From positions 92,150,334 through 92,214,333 of the forward strand of contig NC_088775.1 of assembly GCF_954871325.1 (NCBI RefSeq): DNA of 64,000 nucleotides, in the 5' to 3' direction. The notes beneath the pieces are model-generated. The model saw nothing but the letters and a program-made list of their open reading frames with translations. It made no database searches and was not told the origin of the DNA. The translations under genes and the position numbers were made by a program. The DNA is from Gordionus sp. m RMFG-2023 (lineage: Eukaryota; Nematomorpha; Gordioida; Chordodea; Parachordodidae). Positions within the stretch are counted from its first letter, which is position 1. Each line of letters starts with the position of its first letter. Below, piece after piece: positions 11,721 to 21,928 of the stretch.

Positions 11721-11795
11721 CAGAGCTGGTTTGGTCGATTTTTTAGACCCAAACCCCGGGTCTGGTTTTATACAACCAACCAATTAACAACACTA

Positions 11796-12447
11796 GCAGT
11801 ACGTATCATTTGATCGCGGAAGGTATGAAAAATGATAAATTAATTTTTAACTTAACTAGAATTAGAATTAATATATATTTTGTTCCATATCAGAATGATA
11901 TTTTATTATTATATACCAAATCAGGATCTCATTAAATAAAAATAATAAGCTAAAATAATAATTTGTTGGTCTTAGATTATTCACACACATTCGCTGGTCA
12001 AAATATTTATGTAGTACGTGATACGTGATAAAAGCGTTTTCGCCCTCTGGTTGTGGATACAACAGAGCTACGCTAGGTTTTCGTTTTTTTCTTAGTCTTT
12101 GTTCACTTGTTATTTTATTTATGGAGAAACCAGTCGACAGGGGGTGGCGAGGTTTGTAAATATGTTTTGTTGGTAGAGTCTTTCCGTGAATGATAGACTA
12201 TCATATAACAATCAAGCCAAAATGCCTTTTGTTAATCCTGGCCAACAATTACTTTTCCATATCCTAAAACCCACACCAAAAATACATAAGTATATACAGG
12301 CCAAGAAAAGAAAATACTGGATCCAAAAATTAATTTAGAAAAATAATCATGCAGAAAAACTAAGTACAAAACCCCCTTCTGCTTTACATTTGTGAATTAT
12401 AACAGGTAGTAGGTTAGTGGGCAATTTTATACCATAGTGGAGTCATT
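11796..12447. promoter_or_regulatory. Gap between hAT element and EIPR1; probable EIPR1 promoter region
   Basis: The stretch holds the right target duplication GCAGTACG (11796-11803), then mixed sequence of near-average GC up to the EIPR1 start codon at 12448. No TATA box or initiator stands out. It is the only place for the EIPR1 promoter and 5' leader, so the hAT lies about 650 bp upstream of that gene's coding start. The role is inferred from position only. Confidence 0.4.
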
Positions 12448-15400
12448 ATGAATGGCGAAATTTCATGTGTTTATGGATTTGAGTATCCAGTAATATTTTA
12501 GTGATTTATATATATATTTTTTTATAGGCACGAACTTTAACTTCTTTAGCATCTGAATCAGATGATATAACATTTTTTATTGGAACACAATCTTTAAGGC
12601 AAAAAAATAAAGTTATTTTATTTTATTTATAGTTGATATATTCAAAATTATAAGGTGTTTAAAATTGATTATGATGAGGAAAATAACCTTATAACACCTA
12701 TTATCTATAATCACGATGTAGGAGAAATCTGGCATATATCTTCATCACCTTTTGATAAAGATTTATTAGGCACATGTTACAATCAAATACGTATTCATTT
12801 ATTTTGTTAACTTAATTAAACAAATAGATCAGTTGAAAATGATATAACTTTTAATGTGTCAAGTATTTGGAGATTACAAGAAAACATTAAATATAATGAA
12901 GGTAATTAAGATATTGAATGATTTATAATGAATTTAAGAATTAGATTCAAGTGAACAATCATCAAGCAATCTATTACACCTTACATCAATTAGAAATCCT
13001 AATGAAAGCAATCAAAATCTTGAAACAATATGGTAATACTAAGTTTAAAAGATTTTTATATTTAAATCAAAACAAGCATGATATGGCATCCATCTGGTTC
13101 AACTTCTCAAGTTATAACATTGTCATATGATTCTATATATCTCTGGGATCTAAATGTTAGTGATTCATCAACTAAGGTAATTTTTTCCATAGATGCTACT
13201 TGAAATTATGATATAATTTTAATATTTGCTTCATAAAATTTGTTTATGATTTCAAAATAACATCTATAACAAAAATTTGAATAATTTTACTAATATTATT
13301 TAAATTAAAAATGTATATAATATAATTAATTCATAAATTAGATGCAAAAGGGAGTATTTGGATAAAGCTGCATAATGATTAAAGCACATTTATTTAGAAT
13401 TTGTTATTTTTCTAGTTAATTTTTCCCTAAGGTTATATTTCTATTTATTACTTTAAAGTTTATTTGGGTATTTTTCTAAATTATACTTTATTTTCAGGCA
13501 TTATATTAACCTAAATTAACATTAATTAATAATTTTTATGATTTAAATCGATATTTTATATGTGGAATGAATTTGTACTCACCGATGCTGCTGATTAATT
13601 AATAAAAGGAAACATTCAACAATCCTCTAAATCTAACAACAAATAAACATCGTTTTGTAAATTATTATTTTGTTGTTTATATTTTGTTAAAAATAAATAT
13701 ATGCGTGTAAAGTTAATAGCTTCCACTATTGTGGAATCCAAATCTCCACCAGAAATCAAGACTGGGAGATGGAATTCCAACCTGGATTACAATCAAATGG
13801 CGACCGTGAATGGCGTCTATGTGCGTGGGTGGGACTTGAGAACCATGAAGTACGAATATTGTTTAGCATAATTTTATATCGCGTTTTAGCATATCTATCT
13901 TATATTTCCAATTAATAAACTTAAAATACTTTGATTTAGAATACAGAACTGTGGGTGTTGAACTGCTCTATTTCGTTTCATTTTAAATTATTTTTACTCG
14001 GGGCATATATAATCAATAAGAGTTTAAAATCTTAACAAACTTAAATTTGTGTGTGCTGGACTATACACATTATTACGATTTATCGTGCTTTTTTACGAAG
14101 GCAAACGTTCCTGTTAGACGCCGGTCCCAACAACACGCTCAGGAACGTCGATTTCAACGCCAATAGAAGTCACGTGCTCGCCACTTGCGGCGACGACGCC
14201 AAAATCCGTTTTTGGGACGCTAGGAAGCCCGGATCCGACCCTCTTCTAACGCTTTGCGATCATACTCATTGGTTAAATTTTAATCGACATTAATATTCAC
14301 CTTTGCGATCATAACATGTTCAGTTTCGTGTCCACTTTTAAACGTTCTTCAAACAGGTTCGATGATTTATGAGTATTATAATGTTCCATATTCACTTCTA
14401 TTTTTTCGAGTAACCAATTCTTATGTACTACCGAAAAATCTTTAAACGAATATAGAACACTATAATACTAAAGTAGATTATTGAAAAAAAAAGCAGGGGA
14501 TTCATTCTTATCAAAAGAAAAATAATAGAAAGTCGAAACATCGCGATTAAATTGTCGCGTTACGACATAATGACACGACTCTTGAAAATGCAAGCGTCAA
14601 AATATTTTTGCGATTTTTTTTTCCTAACTCGGGGGGGGGGGTCTGAAAAGGCCGACATTCCCTATCAAATACGTTTCGGTCAATTGACCGATCAAATAAG
14701 GTCGAATTGGAATATTTTTTAACACGGCAATTAATTAACGCTCTAACATCAATCATTATATTTATAATATTTGCGATCAAATTAATATGACGATCGTTAA
14801 GTCTTTTATATTTTTTTAGCGATGCCATCTAGCGGATTTTATTAGGTATCGCATTTCAAACTTTGTTTTAAATAAACGCGACATATTTTTTTTTAGCGAT
14901 GCCATCTAGCGGCTTTTATTAGGAATCGCATTTCAAACTTTGTTTTAAATAAACGCGACACATTTTAAATTTGATAAACGTGTTTTATAAAACGCATATT
15001 TTAGGTAATCTATATATTTGTTCCCAAGTAATACTCTAAGAGTGTTTTTGACACCTGTCAATCAATGCATGAGTTTGTTAACTTTGGCTTCTTAATTTTT
15101 TTTTAAAAAAAATTCTTATACATTTTGGATTTTAATTTTATTTTATACTCATATTTGACAGGGTTTGGAGCGTTTTAACACCTGTCAATTATTACACGAG
15201 TTTGTTAACTTTGGCTTTATGTCTTAATTTTTTTTTAAATAATAAACTTTTATACATTTGGATTTTAATTTTATTTCAATGTTATATTTATCAGGATCTG
15301 GAGCGTTAGGTTTAACCCTTTTCACGACCAATTAGTGTTGAGCAGTGGGAGCGATGCCCGCGTTATGTTGACGCGAGTAGCCTCTATATCATCCGAAGCC

Positions 15401-16905
15401 GTCTTATTGCTCAATAACGACCAATCTTCTCCCAGTGATAATAAATCCGGGTAATTCAATTACATCCTTTTTTTAAATATATATTATATTATGATTGATG
15501 GCTGTCCTGGTTACATTATCGTAATATACTATTTTAGGGTGTTTTTTTTTTGAAAATGATATATTTTATGTGAACCTCAAGTACCAAAAGACGCCAATTC
15601 TTGAAGCTACTTCTTTTTAATCATTTATATATTTAATACGTTAAGAAAAATAGGAAGAAATTGTTCCAATATTAATACCTGTGTCGTCACCTTAGATCAA
15701 TGAATTATTTTTTTTCTAAACTGAGATTGATATATATATATTTTATTTATTTAGTTAATTTTTTTGTTCTTCGCCCTATAGGGACACCTATCCAGGGTTT
15801 ACCCGGGTAGGCCATTTCCCCTTCTACCCGCCTTTCTCCATTTTACGCGGTCCTGACCATCGCCCCCTGGTCAGATCTAACTACTTTTTCTTGTCATCCG
15901 TTACTTTAACCCGGCTTGTCTTTGTTCGCTCTCTGAGTCTTGTCTCCTCCATTAGGTCACCGTTTTTTCTTAAAATGTATATAGTTTCTGGCATCGTATT
16001 ATAACCGCGAACATGGGGAAAATCATGGGAAGCTAAAGGAACAGTAACTGTGATCATGGGAACGTTCCTAGAACTATCCCGGATAGACGAATTCAGGGTA
16101 ATGGCTCATTCATTAACATTCGTTTTTTCTTTAATTACTGTAGTTTTAATATTACCAAGTTAGTGTTTAGAGAGTTAAATATTGTAATAGAAAACAAAAT
16201 AAAATAAAAATTTTTTTTAAAAAAAATACGCTCCGAAACCATGGGAACAGAACACGAATCTTTTGGCCCGATTGGGAACATTAGCGCACAAATTCCCCTA
16301 CGGGTCCCTGAGTTTAAGTAAATAATCCCATTGAATATAAGTGAACCGGCCTGATTTATTGTTCCTTTTCTTTCTTTTATCGTTTATTAGCGGTTTATCC
16401 ATTCTCGTCCACTTTTCGCGATCCTTAAGACCCATTTTTTCATGTGTCCCTATTATCGCTTTCCACGTTTTCGATTCTCGAGACCTTGATTCCTTTACTT
16501 CCTACGAAGTGCGTCTCTTAACCCATTTATCTTGCGTCTTCGTTCAACGTGCCCATATCAACTCGGTCTATTCTTTCTCAATCACCACTCCAATTCTTTC
16601 CCGCCATTCGCTTCTAATTTTTCTATCTCTCATAGATTACTCCCCCCCCCCCCACCATCCATCTGTACCATTCTCATCTCCGATATATTTACTCTTTAAC
16701 TTTTGTCTAAACAAAAAAAATAATAAGTAATCCCCCGACCACTCAAGACTGTGTTGTCAAGAAATTTGACGAAGAACACGAGGATTCCGTCTACGCTAGT
16801 GAATGGTCCGCCTCCGACCCTTGGCATTTCGCTTCCTTATCCTACGACGGACGATTTTGCGTCAATAAAGTGCCCAAATCGGAAAAATATCGCATCATTT
16901 TGTGA
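12448..16905 (+). CDS. EIPR1: EARP/GARP-interacting WD40 protein (EIPR1/TSSC1), ten exons
   Basis: WD40 propeller protein that in animals binds the EARP and GARP tethering complexes and acts in endosomal recycling and dense-core-vesicle sorting. Inferred exons: 12448-12489, 12528-12611, 12655-12790, 12833-12901, 12939-13032, 13077-13176, 13713-13860, 14118-14271, 15295-15450, 16728-16905. Phases agree and the total is 1161 nt, 386 residues; human EIPR1 is about 387. Landmarks match in order: [31 protein letters not shown]-like [87 protein letters not shown] and the C-terminal [14 protein letters not shown]. The frame is unbroken. Several acceptors are AAG (exons 3, 5, 6, 7, 10) without a clear pyrimidine tract. 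The starts of exons 4, 8 and 10 were chosen by phase and similarity and are least certain. Confidence 0.92.
14811..14966 (+). repeat. 77-bp tandem duplication in EIPR1 intron 8
   Basis: Two copies of a 77-bp unit starting TTTTTTTAGCGATGCCATC and including CGCATTTCAAACTTTG and TTTTAAATAAACGCGACA, with only a few differences. It lies in the 1-kb intron between EIPR1 exons 8 and 9. A run of nine or ten G sits upstream at about 14631-14640. Confidence 0.85.
15041..15310 (+). repeat. Tandem duplication reaching into the EIPR1 exon 9 acceptor
   Basis: Two copies with a period of about 127 bp share ACACCTGTCAAT, GAGTTTGTTAACTTTGGCTT and GGATTTTAATTTTAT. The second starts after GACAGGGTTTGGAGCGTTTT (15157-15176), which resembles the real junction TCAGGATCTGGAGCGTTA at 15291-15308. 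The duplicated block therefore seems to include the 3' splice site and the first bases of exon 9. Confidence 0.7.
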
Positions 16906-16996
16906 CCTACAATCCTATTAATATATTATTACTGCTCATAAATACACCAAATTTTTTATATCCAAAATAACGCTTTATCAATTGATGATTCATTTA

Positions 16997-17330
16997 ATAT
17001 GTATGTTAGGATAAATGTGTTTTTTTCCGGCAAAAACCTGATCCTTACCGGAAGTGTATTCCATCATGTTACCCCTTTCAGACAATTTTGCCACGAACTT
17101 TAGAATTTAATTAAATTTTATATTAGATTTTCCATATATTTTTTAATATAAAATTATGAATGACTCAAAGGTTAACAGTAAAATTATCTATAATTTCATA
17201 AAATAGGTATTCCAAACATGATTGGAATGTATTTCCGAGTAAAATCAGATTTTTAAATTTAAAGAAAAAACTCTCTGATAAATGATTTAAAGTTGAAAAA
17301 AATTTAACACGTTGACGCTAACATATATAT
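16997..17330. mobile_element. Foldback MITE, family E
   Basis: Long imperfect inverted repeat: the left arm starts ATATGTATGTTAGG and the right arm ends TTGACGCTAACATATATAT. Shared internal words are TTACCGGAAGTGTATTCC on the left and GGAATGTATTTCCGAGTAA on the right. The loop is AT-rich (CATATATTTTTTAATATAA). Relatives lie at 22172-22841, around 32512-32951, 44500-44865 and, more distantly, 46549-46903. No transposase is attached and the superfamily is unclear. Confidence 0.65.
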
Positions 17331-17525
17331 AATTTTCTCATTATTTTTTTGTAAGTTTAGGATGAAGGTATGCTGTTATGATATTATTATTATTTTTTTT
17401 ATAACTTTATTGTAAACGTCGCTGTATATTTATAAATGAACAAAATCCTTTTGTATTTGTATCTGATTTTTAATTAAAAAAAAAAATCTTTTATAGCGGG
17501 ATTAGTATTATACCTTACTCAGATC

Positions 17526-17727
17526 TAGTGTTGTTAAACGGCTCGTTTTGAGCCGATTTTTAAAAACGGGTAACTCAATATTTAATTTAGAATAATATTA
17601 TGCAAGTCTGAAAATTTTGTCTGTAGAAGGAACAAAGGTTTGGAGAGGTATAGGCAACATTTTTCTGGCTAAAATATTGAGTTAGCCGTTTTTAAAAATC
17701 CTCAAAACGAGCCGTTTAACAACACTA
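17526..17727. mobile_element. hAT MITE, family A, exact 8-bp TSD
   Basis: A 202-bp element with long inverted repeats beginning TAGTGTTGTTAAACGGCTCG. The flanking 8-mer CTCAGATC is identical at 17518-17525 and 17728-17735. Subterminal words AAAAACGG and CTCAATATTT appear on both arms. The first 12 bases match the terminus of the large hAT at 2871, so that transposase or a relative probably moved it. Other copies: 21732-21928, 47971-48201, partial at 42452, 48556 and 57349. Confidence 0.9.
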
Positions 17728-20049
17728 CTCAGATCACAAGGGGAGTTAAAGATTTATATTTGAAACCAAGTTAAACTTAAGACCAGGAAGCAATTTAAAT
17801 CCCAGGCTATAACGATTACAAGCTATTGAATCGAACAATTATATATAACCATAAACGAACATTTTGAGATTTTTTTTGTTCTAAAGCAATATTCCAAGCA
17901 ATTTAAAAAACTAGTCATTTTTTTGTTTAGTTTTATACTATGTGATCATTATATTTAAAAATAATTCCCTAAATTGAATTTAAACAATATTGACTGTTCT
18001 ACTATAAAATGAATACAACATTTACTAAAAAGAGTTTTATATTATATAGACTATATCCATAGTAACGCCACCACCACACAACTACCTATAATATGAATAA
18101 TCTTTTAAGAGTATTATAATTCTTATATATGGAATAAGTGATTTTATATTACGATAATTATTGATTAAACATTTGTGTATCAGTTAGAAAATAAATATGT
18201 CTCCTGAAACGGAACACGACTTTTAAGTCTACACGAGGAACATAAAACGCGGGTTTAAATGGAATCAAGCAATTCATATCAATATACCTTTATCCTTTTT
18301 AAAACTGAGTTCCTTGTCCGTGATAAAGATAATTATGACATCGATTTTGCCTTAGATTAATAGTGATATTTGTATTCAATTCGTTTCTGTATTTTATCGA
18401 CAGAATTTATTTGCAAATTTTATGCTTCCATTTTTAAAAATAATTACATTTATATAGAAATTTTAAAAGCAAATTTAGAACCTACCGTTGTAAAACACGG
18501 ATCATTTGTTTTATTTATTTTTTCCCAGTTTTAGTCAAGCTAGGGTAGCACTAAATTTCATAAGAATTCAGAACTTTGTTTTTTTATATCAGCTGGAAAC
18601 TCCATTAATTAATATTTGTTAGATTCAGTTGGACTCCGCCTTTATTTAACAGTGCAAAAATTGCTAGATACCCATTATACATCATTGTACCTCCTTACAA
18701 TCTAAATAACGTCTAAGTGCCCAACTTAAAACTTCATTTATAGAACAAGGCATTCAGTAAACTCTTTTTAGAAATTTGGCACCTAGAATTCTGAAGCTGA
18801 TATGAACATGTCAAATGTATAAATAGATCGCTTACAAAATAAATCTTCAGGAAACTCCAGGGGATTAAAGAGGATCTTTTTTTAATAAAGTTACTGCTAT
18901 TTATACGTATGAAAGTAATTCAAGCCCTCAATACTTTTTTGTCATTTAACATGTTATCCTTTGGAACTTATCTATTTTTCGACAATCTCATCCTTAATAT
19001 TTAGAATGCCCTCTTCAGGCGTTTTACCTCTATTTCTAGTTTATTTTTTTCCCCCAATATATCCGGTCTCCTTTTAACACGACCAAATAAAGGTTACCCC
19101 ATTATATTTTTTTAGTCTGATCCCACAATTTTATTCCTCACGTTCCAAGGCAGTTTTACGAAGAATCCATCATGAGCATTCCCCCTGTTCTCCATAACCT
19201 TTTCCTCTGTTTTAAAAATAGTTATATTAAATTATTTATAAGATGTTTAAAATTTAAGTAAAAACGAATTAATGAATGGGTTTAATAATTTATATAAAAG
19301 AGTTATTGGATAATTAAAACCTTTATTATTTTTTTTATATATTGGAGCATTTTAAAAAAAGTTGCTTTTAATGGGTATAAATCATATATTGTATTATATT
19401 TTAAAAATTTTAGATGATGATCCTATAATATTTTTAAAAAAAATTAAAGCCGCCTATGCATAATATATAAGTTTATACATATTTTGGTTAAAAAAATTAA
19501 GCATAAGAATTGAGTAATCTAGAAAAAAAACTACAAGGCTCATAGGAACCCCGGGCTCATAAGATCCCCAGCCTTCCCTACCAATTTATATATATCAGAG
19601 CATTGAGCCGTTATATAAATTTCTACAAACTAAAACGGGTATAGGAAAAATTTACAAATGGAGATCGCACGAATTGTTTTTGAGAAAAAAAGGAAGAAAG
19701 AAAAGAAGAAACAAGAATAGAAAAGAAAAGAATGGAAGAGAAGATAAATAATTTGTTTAAAAAAAATTTAATACAGCTTATGTCTGAAACGTAATTAATG
19801 TCGGTTAATTTCGTCGTCATAATCTACTTTTTTAAAATTTAGTTTAATCGTTTCTTATTAATTAGAATAATAATTATTAATTTATATAATGTTTTTGTTA
19901 TGTTTCTTATACACCCCATCTAATACATTATTCCTCGGACCACGCCATTATATATGTTTTTTCACGTAATCAATATTTAACCTATCTATATTGTTATCAT
20001 ACATTATACCATTACATATACGTATTGGTAGTATTCTGCTCATTAGAAA

Positions 20050-21551
20050 TCTGCCCAACCGGAAGCCCGAAAAAAACCCAGTCCAAAAAAAATATAGGTT
20101 TGGGCCGATTCACAGAAAAAATCATAAGAGGGCAGCGGTGGATTAGAACAATTTAAGTAGATTTTACGATCCTGGCGGAAATTTTTTTGAATGACAGTTA
20201 AGAGGCAGGTTTGTGATAGCCGATCTCGAATAATTTTATAGCATATAATATAATATACATGCATATCCTATTTTGAGAATTACATTTTGTATCTTGAAAA
20301 CCTGTGTTTTAAATTAATATAATTTATGATAAATTATTTTATTTTTTTTCACATAAAATCAGTTTTGGAACTAGGATTAAATAAAAAATAATCACCTCAT
20401 GCATATATATTTGTATTGTAGGCGTTACTTCGAAATATATTATTCTTCCCAAAGTTAACAAGAGTAATTTGGATATTCCTACCCCAGCTTATCTATCTCA
20501 CTATTCTAATATCACGGTCACCAAATCTATCTAGTCATGCCTTACCCACTAACTTTACTGTCAACGAAGAGGAACCACCAACCGTAATCAATTATGAGAT
20601 GGTTGATTTCCAATTTAACGAACCAATTCATTACGACCCTCCAGATTATGAATATTATGATAGAAAGATACAGAAATAGAAAGAAAACTACAGCACATCC
20701 GACAAACCCAGAGTCTAAATTTAACGCGGAATATGACAAAAAAGATCTAGTTCAAAATGGCCCCTTCGAAATATATATTGATCAAAAGCGATAATAGTGA
20801 TGAGATAATTAAAATTTTGGCCTTAAAACATTTATGCTAAGGAATCAAATAAATTTACAATCTGGACAAAAATTTTGACATCTCTTCAACTCAAAAATTA
20901 CGAATTGGCAAAATGCCAATCAATATTAGTTTAGTTCAAACTCCATTGTCCAAACAACGACTTTCAGTAGACGGAGCCATGGATCATAATTTGGATGATT
21001 ACATATTATTTAAACTAACCAGTATATGAAATTTTTTATATTTTATTATAACCGGAATTTCATGAAAACATATATTCCATGAGGACCTATTAGATAATCT
21101 CTAATTTGTTATTTTTTCTGATCATGTATATTTTCTTAATGTTATAGAATTAATTTTTTTTTAAAAAAATCTTTTATTTATTACGATTATTTAAAATAAA
21201 TTAATAATTTTTTTTTATTTAATAATATAGTTAAGACCTATATTTTATAAACATTTTTATTATTTATATTTTTCGAATGTAAAATAAGATTTGGATCCTT
21301 TTATTTGTTGGAATTTTTAAATTCTTACCTAATTGCCACCTAAAAAATTTAGAGAGGACACCATTATTAATCACACTAACAAAAAAAATTACACCTGAAA
21401 ACTATTACACTCATCCCTACCAAATTATTTGAAACTAGTCTCCAAGCCCTCTTCAATTCCATAACCATAAGGCGATTACTATCTACCCGCTTAGATTTCA
21501 ATGCCGATCTCGCCTCATCCCCAACCCCCATTCCCGTGGTGGAGTTATAAT
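20050..21551 (+). pseudogene. Unrecognised protein-like region, possible exons or decayed gene
   Basis: I do not recognise this gene. Several plus-strand stretches have protein-like codon use. At 20424-20534 one frame reads SKYIILPKVNKSNLDIPTPA and ends in a stop. At 20530-20676 another reads VNEEEPPTVINYEMVDFQFN then EPIHYDPPDYEYYD. At 20680-20794 a third ends KKDLVQNGPFEIYIDQKR. At 20853-21029 a frame reads KMPINISLVQTPLSKQRLSV then DGAMDHNLDDYILFKL. At 21390-21551 one reads FETSLQALFNSITIRRLL and ends SSPTPIPVVEL. An acceptor-like TTGTAG precedes 20422 and a GTATAT donor follows 21012. The pieces fit several small exons or a gene broken by shifts; I cannot decide and give no function. Confidence 0.35.
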
Positions 21552-21731
21552 ATAACATGCTGACAATTTATTAGCGTTAAACCTTTTTATTTTTTAATAA
21601 TTATATGCATAATATAGGTGGTAATATGTCAAAATATTATTTATTTTTTGGCGATCCAGCATATTAAAGAGATTATACACATAAACGATATCAATTTTGT
21701 AACCCTAAACCGATATCAACCTTGTTGTTAG

Positions 21732-21928
21732 TAGTGATGTTAAACGGCTCTGTTTGAGCCGATTTTTAAAAACGGCTAACTCAAGATATTAGTCAAAAAA
21801 ATAATATTGCCAAAGCCTCGAGATTTCGCCAACAGATGTCCAAACCTTTGTGCCTATGAGAAAAATCTTCAGGCTATTTTCTATTAGGATAAAACATTGA
21901 GTTAGCATCGAGCCGTTTAACAACATTA
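21732..21928. mobile_element. hAT MITE, family A
   Basis: A 197-bp copy of the element at 17526: it begins TAGTGATGTTAAACGGCTC and ends with the inverse. Flanking 8-mers GTTGTTAG and GATGTTAT agree at six positions. The right arm lacks part of the AAAAACGG block (an internal deletion). Confidence 0.75.

Larger units (their letters stand above)
2871..11795 (-). mobile_element. Apparently autonomous hAT transposon, 8.9 kb, exact 8-bp TSD
   Basis: The element begins TAGTGTTGTTAATTTGCTTG at 2871 and ends with the inverse of TAGTGTTGTTAATTGGTTGG at 11795. The flanking 8-mer GCAGTACG is present at both 2863-2870 and 11796-11803, the exact 8-bp target duplication expected of hAT elements. Inside are a spliced transposase gene on the minus strand (5625-9571), mirrored arrays of a 13-bp GC-rich repeat near each end (about 2929-3545 and 11436-11720), an internal copy of its own left terminus (4823-5090) and a nested hAT-derived insertion (7591-8841). 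The undamaged duplication and open transposase frames suggest recent movement. It is larger than most animal hATs (about 2.5-5 kb) because of the arrays and insertions. Confidence 0.85.
16906..20040. other. Intergenic sequence with MITEs
   Basis: Downstream of EIPR1. It contains the foldback MITE at 16997-17330 and the hAT MITE at 17526-17727. Around 18198 a Met-led peptide of nine residues (MSPETEHDF) has good codons but no visible continuation. No other frame is convincing. Near 16915-16960 several A/T-rich words could serve as the EIPR1 poly(A) site; I cannot choose one. Confidence 0.5.

Noticed and set aside
11376-11783. 135-residue minus-strand frame with the same peptide repeat
   Set aside because: Same cause: the right-hand 13-bp array.
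16341-16730. 129-residue plus-strand frame in EIPR1 intron 9
   Set aside because: Low-complexity Phe/Leu/Ser-rich sequence running over a poly-C tract into the exon 10 acceptor; no motif.
20160-20265. Possible selenocysteine-like in-frame TGA between FYDPGGNFFE and QLRGRFVIADLE
   Set aside because: No SECIS-like structure was found and the region is probably decayed or multi-exonic, so a plain stop is the simpler reading.
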